Origin: Ancalomicrobiaceae bacterium S20 | GTDB taxonomy: Bacteria > Pseudomonadota > Alphaproteobacteria > Rhizobiales > Ancalomicrobiaceae | Assembly (NCBI GenBank): GCA_040269895.1 | Contig: CP158568.1 | Span: 2,264,716 to 2,328,715, forward strand | Reading direction: 5' to 3' | DNA length: 64,000 bases | Shown: positions 57,202-64,000 of the stretch, in pieces | Layout: every line of letters begins with the position of its first letter | How positions within the stretch are numbered: position 1 is the first letter of the stretch | Notes under the pieces: generated by a model | Database searches by the model: none | Seen by the model: the letters and a program-made list of their open reading frames with translations, nothing else | Told to the model about the DNA's origin: nothing | Translations under genes and position numbers: made by a program

Positions 57202-59418
57202 TCAGCCGTTCACGCGCTCGGCCGCAGAGACGATCGGCTTGGTGCGCAGCTGGTTGATGATCCGGTTCAGGTGCTTCAGGTCCCAGACTTCCAGGTCGAT
57301 CATGATGTCGTGGAAGTCGGCGCCCTTGCGGATCATCTTGATGTTGTCGATGTTGCCGTCGTTGTCCGCGATCACCTGGGCGATCGCGGCGAGCGAGCCC
57401 GGCTCGTTCAGCGAGGTGATGCTGATCCGCGCCGGGAACCGCTCGGGATCGTTGGCATCGATATCCCAGCGCACATCGAGCCAGCGCGACGGCTCGTCGT
57501 CGAAGTCCTTCAGGGCCGGCGACTGGATCGGATAGATCGTGATGCCCTCGCCCGGCGTCAGGATGCCGACGATGCGGTCGCCCGGCACCGCGCCGCCCTC
57601 GGGCGCGAAGCGCACCGGCAGATCGCCGGAGAGTCCGCGGATCGGAATCGAGCGCTGGTCGTCGCTGCCCGGCACGCGGAACTTCATCTTCTGGCGCCGG
57701 CCGCCGATGTCGAACCAGCCCTCGCCGCTCGCCGTCTTGGCGGCGGCGTTGGCGCGCTCGTCCTGATAGTCCGGATAGACCGCCTTCAGCACCGCCTCCG
57801 ACGGCACCTCGCCGCGACCGACCGCCGCGAGAACGTCATTGAGCGACTGGTGGCCGAGCCGACCCATGGCGCCCGACAACAGACTGTCCGAGAAGCTGCG
57901 GCCGGCGCGCTCGAAGGCGCGGACCAGGATCTGCCGGCCGAGGCCGCCGAACTGCTTTCTGACCGCCTCGCGCGTGGCGCGCCGGATCGCGGCGCGCGCC
58001 TTGCCGGTGACGGCGATCTGTTCCCAGGCCGGCGGCGGCACCTGCGCCTTCGAGCGGATGATCTCGACCTCGTCGCCATTGGCGAGCTCGGTCATCAAGG
58101 GTGTGATGCGGCGATTGACCTTGGCGCCGACGCAGGTGTTGCCGACGTCGGTATGGACCGCATAAGCGAAGTCGATCGGCGTCGCGCCGCGCGGCAGCGC
58201 GATGATCTTGCCCTTGGGCGTGAAGCAGAACACCTGATCGTGGAACAGCTCGAGCTTGGTGTTCTCGAGGAATTCCTCCGGATTGAGGTTCGGGTCGTTC
58301 AGCCGCTCGATCGTGTCGCGCAGCCAGCCGTAGGCGCCCGATGCCTCCGACAGGCGCGCGATGTTGCGGCCGCCGGCGATCTTGTCGCCGTCCTTGTAGA
58401 GCGCGTGCGCGGCGATGCCGTATTCGGCGAAGCGGTGCATCTCCTCGGTGCGGAACTGCAGCTCGACGCGCTGGCGACCGGGGCCGACCACGGTGGTGTG
58501 GATCGAGCGATAGTCGTTCTGCTTCGGGGTCGAGATGTAGTCCTTGAACCGGCCCGGCACCATCGACCAGGTCCGGTGCACGATGCCGAGCGCCAGATAG
58601 CACTGCTCGACCGACTGCACGACGACCCGGAAGCCGTAGATGTCGGAAAGCTGCTCGAAGGTCAGGCCCTTGCGCTGGACCTTCACATAGATCGAATAGG
58701 GCTTCTTCTCACGACCCTTGACGCGCGCCTGGATGCCGTTGGCCGCCAGTTTCTCGGTCAGCGCGGTTTCGATCTCGGGGATGAGGTTCTTGTTCTCCTC
58801 CCGCATCGCGGCGAGCCGGTTGGAGATCATCTGATAGGCTTCCGGCTGCAGGTGCCGGAAGGCCAGATCCTCCAGTTCCTCGCGCATGCCCTGCATGCCC
58901 ATGCGGCCGGCGAGCGGCGCATAGATCTCCATCGTCTCCTCGGCGATGCGGAAGCGCTTCGCCTCGGGCACGTAGTGGAGCGTGCGCATGTTGTGCAGAC
59001 GATCGGCGAGCTTGACCAGGAGCACGCGGATGTCGTCGGAGACCGCCAGCAGCAGGCGGCGGAAATTCTCGGCCTGCTCGGTCTTCTTGGAGACGAAGTC
59101 GAGCTTCTTGAGCTTGGTCAGGCTCTCGACCAGCCCGCCGATCTCCGGGCCGAACTTGCCGTCGATCTCGGCGCGGGTGGCGTCGGTGTCCTCGATCGTG
59201 TCGTGCAGCAGGGCGACCGCGATCGAGGAATCGTCGAGGCGCAGATCGGTCAGGATCGCGGCGACTTCGAGCGGGTGGGAGAAGTAGGGATCGCCGGAGG
59301 CCCGCTTCTGCGAGCCGTGCTTCATCATCCCGTAGACATAGGCCTTGTCGAGCAGCGCCTCGTCGGCGTTCGGATTGTATCGCTTGACCCGTTCGACGAG
59401 TTCGTACTGCCGCATCAT
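57202..59418 (-). CDS. rsh: Bifunctional (p)ppGpp synthetase/hydrolase (RSH)
   Basis: A 738-residue stringent-response enzyme. The HD hydrolase is intact (H48 in YFSHPLEVAAIL, H72-D73 in ALLHDTIEDT). The synthetase has RFKDYISTPKQNDYRSIHTT and VELQFRTEEMHRFAEYGIAA. TGS (PRGATPIDFAYAVHTDVGNT) and a C-terminal ACT domain (ARISITSLNEPGSLAAIAQV) follow. With both sites intact it can make and destroy the alarmone, as expected for the single RSH of Rhizobiales. rpoZ lies upstream. Confidence 0.96.
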   Translation of the reverse strand: MMRQYELVERVKRYNPNADEALLDKAYVYGMMKHGSQKRASGDPYFSHPLEVAAILTDLRLDDSSIAVALLHDTIEDTDATRAEIDGKFGPEIGGLVESLTKLKKLDFVSKKTEQAENFRRLLLAVSDDIRVLLVKLADRLHNMRTLHYVPEAKRFRIAEETMEIYAPLAGRMGMQGMREELEDLAFRHLQPEAYQMISNRLAAMREENKNLIPEIETALTEKLAANGIQARVKGREKKPYSIYVKVQRKGLTFEQLSDIYGFRVVVQSVEQCYLALGIVHRTWSMVPGRFKDYISTPKQNDYRSIHTTVVGPGRQRVELQFRTEEMHRFAEYGIAAHALYKDGDKIAGGRNIARLSEASGAYGWLRDTIERLNDPNLNPEEFLENTKLELFHDQVFCFTPKGKIIALPRGATPIDFAYAVHTDVGNTCVGAKVNRRITPLMTELANGDEVEIIRSKAQVPPPAWEQIAVTGKARAAIRRATREAVRKQFGGLGRQILVRAFERAGRSFSDSLLSGAMGRLGHQSLNDVLAAVGRGEVPSEAVLKAVYPDYQDERANAAAKTASGEGWFDIGGRRQKMKFRVPGSDDQRSIPIRGLSGDLPVRFAPEGGAVPGDRIVGILTPGEGITIYPIQSPALKDFDDEPSRWLDVRWDIDANDPERFPARISITSLNEPGSLAAIAQVIADNDGNIDNIKMIRKGADFHDIMIDLEVWDLKHLNRIINQLRTKPIVSAAERVNG

Positions 59419-59795
59419 CGTCGGTTCTGGTCCTCCCGGAAGGCCTTTTGTTGTCGTCCCGACCCGCGGTCGTCCCGGTCCAAAGAACCGGGGTGCGCGG
59501 GTCTCCTTTTCACGATACGGGATCGCGAATCCGGCCGGACGCCACGACGCCGATCCCCGAACCTACGAGTCGGAACGGAATATTCGGTGAATATGGCACG
59601 GGACGGCACCGCCCGTCAGTGGTGATGCGACACGCCTGCCCTGGCGTCGACGCGCCGCTGGCGAAGCCGCGGCCGCCAGAGCGGGGCCGACAGAGGGCGC
59701 CCGGCCTGAAAACACGACGACCGCCCGGAGGGGCGGTCGCGAATGGGAGCCGATGCCGGCCCGGGATCGAGCCCTCTCGGGCGTCGCGAGGAGGA
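59419..59795. other. 377-bp gap between rpoZ and rsh
   Basis: It contains the rpoZ terminator at its right side and, at 59560-59600, a modestly AT-rich stretch likely to contain the rsh promoter. No gene is supported. Confidence 0.55.
59711..59739 (-). terminator. Intrinsic terminator after rpoZ
   Basis: A perfect 9-bp stem (CGACCGCCC with GGGCGGTCG) with a 4-nt loop is followed on the minus strand by TCGTGTTTTC. It lies 57 bp after the stop. Confidence 0.75.
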
Positions 59796-60170
59796 TCAGT
59801 CCTCCTCCTCCTTGTCCGGCGGCACGAGGCCCTCGAGGCCCTTGAGCAGTTCCTCTTCCGACATGCGGTCGAACTGGATCGAGTCGTCGTCCTCCGAGGA
59901 GGCGGCGATCATCGGGACCGTCTCCGGCTCCGGCTCGTCGACCTCGACGAACTTCTGGAGCGAGTGGATGAACTCCTCCTTCAGATCCTCGGGGATGACC
60001 GTCTCGTCGGCGATCTCGCGCAGCGCGACGACCGGGTTCTTGTCGTTGTCCCGATCGATCGTGATCGGCGAACCGGACGAGATCATCCGCGCGCGATGGC
60101 TCGCGAGCAGCACGAGCTCGAAGCGATTCTCGACCTTGTCGATGCAGTCCTCGACGGTGACGCGCGCCAT
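59796..60170 (-). CDS. rpoZ: RNA polymerase omega subunit
   Basis: A 124-residue omega subunit that stabilises the beta' subunit. The core [20 protein letters not shown] and [11 protein letters not shown] plus [11 protein letters not shown] is conserved. The last 45 residues form an acidic tail ([27 protein letters not shown]) usual for Rhizobiales. ATG 60170 has AGGAG 8 bp upstream; a TTG two codons earlier is not needed. Confidence 0.95.
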   Translation of the reverse strand: MARVTVEDCIDKVENRFELVLLASHRARMISSGSPITIDRDNDKNPVVALREIADETVIPEDLKEEFIHSLQKFVEVDEPEPETVPMIAASSEDDDSIQFDRMSEEELLKGLEGLVPPDKEEED

Positions 60171-60633
60171 TCCCAATTCTCCTGAGGCGAAACCAGAGCG
60201 GACATTTAGGCGCCCGCACGCAAAAAAGCAACGGTTTCTCGGCCGCTCCCGACCGCACGGTCGAAACCGGGTCCGATCCCTCGCGCGGCCGGCGATCCGT
60301 CGGCCCGTTGCACAGCGCCAAATGCCACCCGCCAGCCGAAGCGGCCCAGTGTCTCACGTCCTGGAACAACGAGCACATTCCAGCAAACGCGTATAGATCC
60401 GTCAACACTGTTGCTGAACGGATGATCAAATCTCGCCGATCGTACAAGGATTGCTGGCACCGGGGGACGAAATCGTCTAGGCTGTTCCGGTTCGATGACC
60501 GCCGGTCAGGAACATTCGTTCGCTGCAGATTTCTCGACGGCGAATGTCGGCCCATCGAAATTTCATCTGAGGCGAGCCCAACGAAATCATTACGTTTCTG
60601 TCGGGCTGCATATCAGCAAAAGAACTGGACACG
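60171..60633. other. 463-bp divergent spacer rpoZ / NYN-domain gene
   Basis: No gene is supported. The right part (60360-60625) is more AT-rich than average and should hold the promoter of the NYN gene; the left part holds the rpoZ promoter. No clear operator palindrome was found. Confidence 0.5.
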
Positions 60634-61251
60634 ATGTTCGATCCACGTGAAAAGATTGCCCTGTTCATCGATGGGGCCAACCTCTACGCAACCTCCAAGG
60701 CGTTGGGGTTCGATATCGACTACAAGCGGCTGTTGCAGGAGTTTCAGAGCAAGGGCTACCTGCTGCGCGCGTTCTACTACACCGCCCTGATCGAGGATCA
60801 GGAGTACTCGTCGATCCGCCCCCTGATCGACTGGCTGGATTACAACGGCTACAAGGTCGTCACCAAGCCGACCAAGGAGTTCTTCGACTCGTCGGGCCGC
60901 CGCAAGATCAAGGCGAACATGGACATCGAGCTCGCGGTCGATGCCATGGAGATCGCCGATCATATCGATCATCTGGTGCTGTTCTCCGGCGACGGCGACT
61001 TCCGCCGTCTGGTCGAGGCGATCCAGCGGCGCGGCAAGAAGGTGTCGGTCATTTCGACGCTGCAGACGCAGCCGCCGATGATCGCCGACGACCTGCGCCG
61101 TCAGGCCGACCACTTCGTCGACCTGTCGACGCTGCAGGCCAAGATCGGTCGCGACCCGGCCGAACGCGCCGCGCGCATGGCCGAGCGTGAGGCGCAGCGC
61201 CGCCAGCACACGCCGGACTACGAAGAAGACGAATTCGACGACGACGTCTGA
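60634..61251 (+). CDS. NYN-domain protein (LabA/DUF88 family), putative ribonuclease
   Basis: A 205-residue protein with a PIN-like NYN fold. Acidic residues expected at the metal site are D13 in LFIDGANLYA, NMDIELAVDAM, and FSGDGDFRRLVEA. It continues with AIQRRGKKVSVIST. The C-terminal 40 residues are charged and end in a very acidic tail (YEEDEFDDDV). Members are predicted RNA-cleaving enzymes, and this one is conserved near rpoZ/smpB in the order. The target RNA is unknown. Confidence 0.88.
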   Translation: MFDPREKIALFIDGANLYATSKALGFDIDYKRLLQEFQSKGYLLRAFYYTALIEDQEYSSIRPLIDWLDYNGYKVVTKPTKEFFDSSGRRKIKANMDIELAVDAMEIADHIDHLVLFSGDGDFRRLVEAIQRRGKKVSVISTLQTQPPMIADDLRRQADHFVDLSTLQAKIGRDPAERAARMAEREAQRRQHTPDYEEDEFDDDV

Positions 61252-61267
61252 GCGCGCCGATCTGCCG

Positions 61268-61945
61268 ATGGCCCGCTCAGCCAAACCTGCCGTCGCGCAT
61301 GCCGGGATCGACACCCCCGCCGATCCCGGTCGCGACTGCCCGCTCTGCCCCCGGCTCGTCGCCTTCCGCGAGGAATGGCGCGCGCGCGAACCGGGGTGGT
61401 TCAATGCGCCGGTGCCGTCGTTTCGCGGCGATGCGCCGAAGCTGCTCGTCGTCGGCCTCGCCCCCGGGATCCGCGGTGCCAACCGCACGGGCAGGCCCTT
61501 CACCGGCGACTATGCCGGCGACCTCCTCTACGCGACGATGATCGACTACGGCTTTGCGCGCGGCACGTTTCAGGCGCGGCCGGACGACGGGCTTCAGCTC
61601 GTCGATGCGGCGATCACCAATGCGGTCCGCTGCGTGCCGCCCGAGAACAAGCCGACCCCGGCCGAAATCAACACCTGCCGGCCGTTCCTCGTCTCGACCA
61701 CGGCCTCGTTCGACGGGCTGAAGGCGGTGCTCGCGCTCGGCCGCATCGCCCACGACAGCGTCGTGCGCGCCTTCGGCCTCGTACCGTCGCGCGTGCCCTT
61801 CGGCCACGGCGCGGTGCACCGGCTCGACGGTCGCCCGGTGCTCTTCGACAGCTACCACTGCTCCCGCTACAACACGAACACCGGCGTGCTCACGACCGAG
61901 ATGTTTCGGAACGTGTTCGCGGCGATCCGGGCGGAGATCGGGTGA
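61268..61945 (+). CDS. Uracil-DNA glycosylase, family 5 (UDGb-like)
   Basis: A 225-residue iron-sulfur repair glycosylase. Four cysteines for the 4Fe-4S cluster are visible: C24 and C27 (CPLCPRL), C122 (AVRCVPPENK) and C137 (NTCRPF). Motif A reads GLAPGIRGANRTGRPFTGD, lacking the catalytic Asp/Asn of families 1 and 4, which points to family 5. The second motif is SYHCSRYNTNTG with H197. It starts 16 bp after the NYN gene and is probably co-transcribed. Confidence 0.88.
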   Translation: MARSAKPAVAHAGIDTPADPGRDCPLCPRLVAFREEWRAREPGWFNAPVPSFRGDAPKLLVVGLAPGIRGANRTGRPFTGDYAGDLLYATMIDYGFARGTFQARPDDGLQLVDAAITNAVRCVPPENKPTPAEINTCRPFLVSTTASFDGLKAVLALGRIAHDSVVRAFGLVPSRVPFGHGAVHRLDGRPVLFDSYHCSRYNTNTGVLTTEMFRNVFAAIRAEIG

Positions 61946-62014
61946 CGCCTCGACTCGCCTTCCGGTCGCAAGCAGTGACATAGTTCTCCCTTCTCGACCG
62001 AGGGAGACCGCATC

Positions 62015-62374
62015 ATGGCGACGTTCCGCATTCCCGGGTTGCCGGCGATCCAACTGCCCTTTTCCGGCGATGTCAGCCAGGTCATCGCGCCGCTGACCTC
62101 CTGGTTCAGCGGCAATCGCTACAGCCTGTTCTCGATTGATCTCGGCCGATCCAGCGCCCCGGAGGTCGAGCGGGTGATCCTCGACGAGGTCGGCAGCTAC
62201 GGACGCCAACTCGGCCGCATCGGCGAAGCCTTGGCCGTGCTGGTCGACCATTTCGAGCCCAAGGGCGAATTGTCGCCACGCGAGCGCAAAGCGCTCGCGG
62301 CACTCACCGTCATGATCGACGAGATCGAGGCGATCAAGCGTCGTCAGGAACAGGACGCGAAGGCCGAGGGCTGA
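62015..62374 (+). CDS. Small conserved protein of unknown function
   Basis: A 119-residue soluble protein: FRIPGLPAIQLPFSGDV at the start, then SLFSIDLGRSSAPEVERVIL, and a helical C-terminus (SPRERKALAALTVMIDEIEA, then IKRRQEQDAKAEG). I do not recognise the family. It has no signal or membrane segment. GAGGGAGACC before ATG 62015 is a good ribosome binding site. It follows the glycosylase by 69 bp and is convergent with smpB. Confidence 0.72.
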   Translation: MATFRIPGLPAIQLPFSGDVSQVIAPLTSWFSGNRYSLFSIDLGRSSAPEVERVILDEVGSYGRQLGRIGEALAVLVDHFEPKGELSPRERKALAALTVMIDEIEAIKRRQEQDAKAEG

Positions 62375-62421
62375 TCACGCTCGGCGCGACCGGCGAACGG
62401 CCCTCTGCCGGCAACCGGGCA

Positions 62422-62892
62422 TCAATCCCGCGCCTTGAGCAAACGCCCCTGCTCGCGCTTCCAGTCGCGTTCCTTGTCGCTCTCGCGCTTGTCGTGCAGC
62501 TTCTTGCCGCGAGCCAGTGCCAGTTTGACCTTGGCGCGGCCCTTGTCGTTGAAGTGGATGTCGAGCGGCACGACGGTCAGGCCTTCGCGCTCGGTGGCGC
62601 CGAGGAGCTTGTTGATCTCGCGGCGGTGCATCAGTAGCCGGCGCGGGCGGCGCGTCTCGTGATTGAAGCGGTTCGCCTGCAGATATTCGGGGATATAGGC
62701 GTTGTAGAGCACGAAGTTCGTGCCCTCGGCGGCGGCGTAACTGTCGCCGATGTTGGCCTTGCCGCCACGCAGCGACTTGATCTCCGTGCCGGTCAGCGCG
62801 ATGCCGGCCTCGTAGACGTCGATGACTTCGTAATTGAACCGGGCCTTGCGGTTCTCGGCCGCAAGCTTGTTGTGGCCCGCATCCTTGCTCAT
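62422..62892 (-). CDS. smpB: SsrA-binding protein SmpB
   Basis: A 156-residue tmRNA partner for rescuing stalled ribosomes. [40 protein letters not shown] and the basic C-terminal tail [20 protein letters not shown] are standard. ATG 62892 is the family start. It lies 94 bp after dapA on the same strand, a common pairing in the class. The ssrA gene itself is not in the window. Confidence 0.96.
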   Translation of the reverse strand: MSKDAGHNKLAAENRKARFNYEVIDVYEAGIALTGTEIKSLRGGKANIGDSYAAAEGTNFVLYNAYIPEYLQANRFNHETRRPRRLLMHRREINKLLGATEREGLTVVPLDIHFNDKGRAKVKLALARGKKLHDKRESDKERDWKREQGRLLKARD

Positions 62893-62986
62893 CGTCTTTC
62901 CACTTTCCCGAGTTCGTCCGCTGCGGTCGAACCCGGTCAGATGGGAACGGCGCGGCCGCACGTCAACGCGCGGCCGCCGTCCCGGT

Positions 62987-63865
62987 TCAGTTGATCAGGC
63001 CCGCGTGGCGCATGGCCTTGTCCATCTCGGCCTCGACGGCGGCCGAGACGGCGACCATCGGCAGGCGCAGCTCGTTCTGGATGCGGCCGAGCTTGGCGAG
63101 GCCGTACTTCGGGCCGCCCGGATTCGGCTCCAGGAACATGGCGCGATGCAGCGGCATCAGCTTGTCCTGATAGTCGAGCGCGGCGGCATAGTCGCCGCGC
63201 ATGCAGGCTTCCTGGAAGGCGGCGCAGAGCTTCGGCGCGACGTTCGCCGTCACCGAGATGCAGCCGTTGCCGCCATGGGCCATGTAGCCGAGCGCGGTGC
63301 CGTCCTCGCCCGACAGCATGACCCAGTCCTTGCCGATCGCCATGCGCTCGAGCGAGGGCCGGTTCAGGTTCATCGTCGCGTCCTTGACGCCGATGATGTT
63401 GCGGCTGTCGGTCTTCAGGCGAAGCATGGTCTCGACCGAGATGTCGACGATCGAACGCGGCGGGATGTTGTAGAGGATGATCGGAATGCCGACCGCGGCA
63501 TCGACCGCCATGAAGTGGCGGTAGAGGCCTTCCTGGCTCGGCTTGTTGTAGTAGGGCGCGACCACCAGCAGGCCGTCGGCGCCGGCCTTCTCGGCGAAGC
63601 GCGCGAGGTCGATCGCCTCTTCGGTGTTGTTCGAGCCGGCGCCGGCGATCACCGGCACGCGGCCCTTGGCCACCTCGAGGGTCAGTTCGACGACGCGCTT
63701 GTGCTCGGCGTGCGAGAGCGTCGGGCTCTCGCCCGTGGTGCCGCACGGCACGAGGCCGTGGCTGCCCTGATCGATCTGCCAAGCCACGAGGTCCTGGAAC
63801 GCTTTCTCGTCGACCGCCCCGTTCCGGAACGGCGTGACGAGTGCTGGCATGGACCCCTTGAACAT
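62987..63865 (-). CDS. dapA: 4-hydroxy-tetrahydrodipicolinate synthase
   Basis: A 292-residue lysine/peptidoglycan-precursor enzyme condensing pyruvate with aspartate semialdehyde. The substrate loop [23 protein letters not shown] (Tyr) and the Schiff-base lysine in [12 protein letters not shown] are visible. ATG 63865 ([13 protein letters not shown]) is the standard start; the frame open to 63985 is not supported. Gene order dapA-smpB follows the class pattern. Confidence 0.96.
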   Translation of the reverse strand: MFKGSMPALVTPFRNGAVDEKAFQDLVAWQIDQGSHGLVPCGTTGESPTLSHAEHKRVVELTLEVAKGRVPVIAGAGSNNTEEAIDLARFAEKAGADGLLVVAPYYNKPSQEGLYRHFMAVDAAVGIPIILYNIPPRSIVDISVETMLRLKTDSRNIIGVKDATMNLNRPSLERMAIGKDWVMLSGEDGTALGYMAHGGNGCISVTANVAPKLCAAFQEACMRGDYAAALDYQDKLMPLHRAMFLEPNPGGPKYGLAKLGRIQNELRLPMVAVSAAVEAEMDKAMRHAGLIN

Positions 63866-64000
63866 CGACCGACCCTCTTCGAAATGTGCCGGAAACCCAA
63901 AAACACGTGGAAACTGGCATTCCGACCCGGAACAGGGCATGATCCCGGTCGGACACACAGTCCGCGACCCGTCCATCTCGGCCATCGCGCGTAGAGAAGA

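Overview
The window is a GC-rich chromosomal segment from an alphaproteobacterium, most likely a member of the Hyphomicrobiales (Rhizobiales). The evidence is the ChoXWV choline transporter with BetI, an LdtR/L,D-transpeptidase pair, a RopA/Omp2b-type Porin_2 protein, an omega subunit with a long acidic tail, a single bifunctional RSH enzyme, and two long core blocks in alphaproteobacterial order. No phage, IS element, CRISPR array or rRNA operon is visible. One tRNA gene, Pro(GGG), is present.

Region 1 (1-7400) is a choline/betaine module. A bet gene running off the left edge and betI lie on the minus strand, followed by choX, choW and choV (choline uptake). Then come an ArsR-type regulator, a NIPSNAP protein, an ABM-fold monooxygenase-like protein and bmt, a betaine-homocysteine methyltransferase. 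Together they can import choline and use the resulting betaine as a methyl donor for methionine. Region 2 (7600-13900) holds tRNA-Pro and the minus-strand block cbp3-like chaperone, DUF177, plsX, fabH, ihfA, merR, with divergent bamE. Region 3 (13900-17400) holds a sulfide:quinone oxidoreductase, an ArsR-SRPBCC fusion regulator preceded by 16-bp-phased repeats, and a secreted protein of unknown function.

Region 4 (17400-30700) is the nrdR-ribD-ribE-ribH-nusB-thiL-hppA block, minus strand, with a ParDE toxin-antitoxin pair between nusB and thiL. A nucleotidase, ogt and a LysE exporter separate it from glyA and a small DUF6898-like gene. Region 5 (30990-42700) is mixed: hemB, an unusual LivH-like permease with a lipoprotein-like N-terminus, ldtR, a DUF1295 gene broken by an in-frame amber codon, ldtP, a valine-catabolism operon (acyl-CoA dehydrogenase, hydroxyisobutyryl-CoA hydrolase, a membrane protein, and a frameshifted mmsB), ilvA, and an RDD protein. 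Region 6 (42750-64000) holds an EEP-family enzyme, bpt, a GNAT enzyme, parC, a LysE exporter, a porin and recO. It continues with the core block era-rnc-lepB-acpS, then rsh-rpoZ, a NYN-domain protein, a uracil-DNA glycosylase, smpB and dapA.

Most of the window is housekeeping DNA and I see no clearly new defence or mobile system. The points most worth checking are as follows. Two genes are interrupted (mmsB by loss of one G, DUF1295 by an amber codon), and a possible third G-run indel lies ahead of era. A perfect 47-bp duplication of the ldtR 3' end brackets a 46-bp hairpin spacer. The ParDE pair sits inside an essential operon. Phased repeats precede the ArsR-SRPBCC fusion. The orphan permease carries an N-terminal extracytoplasmic domain. 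Function calls rest on reading the translated sequences and remembered family features; no database search was run.
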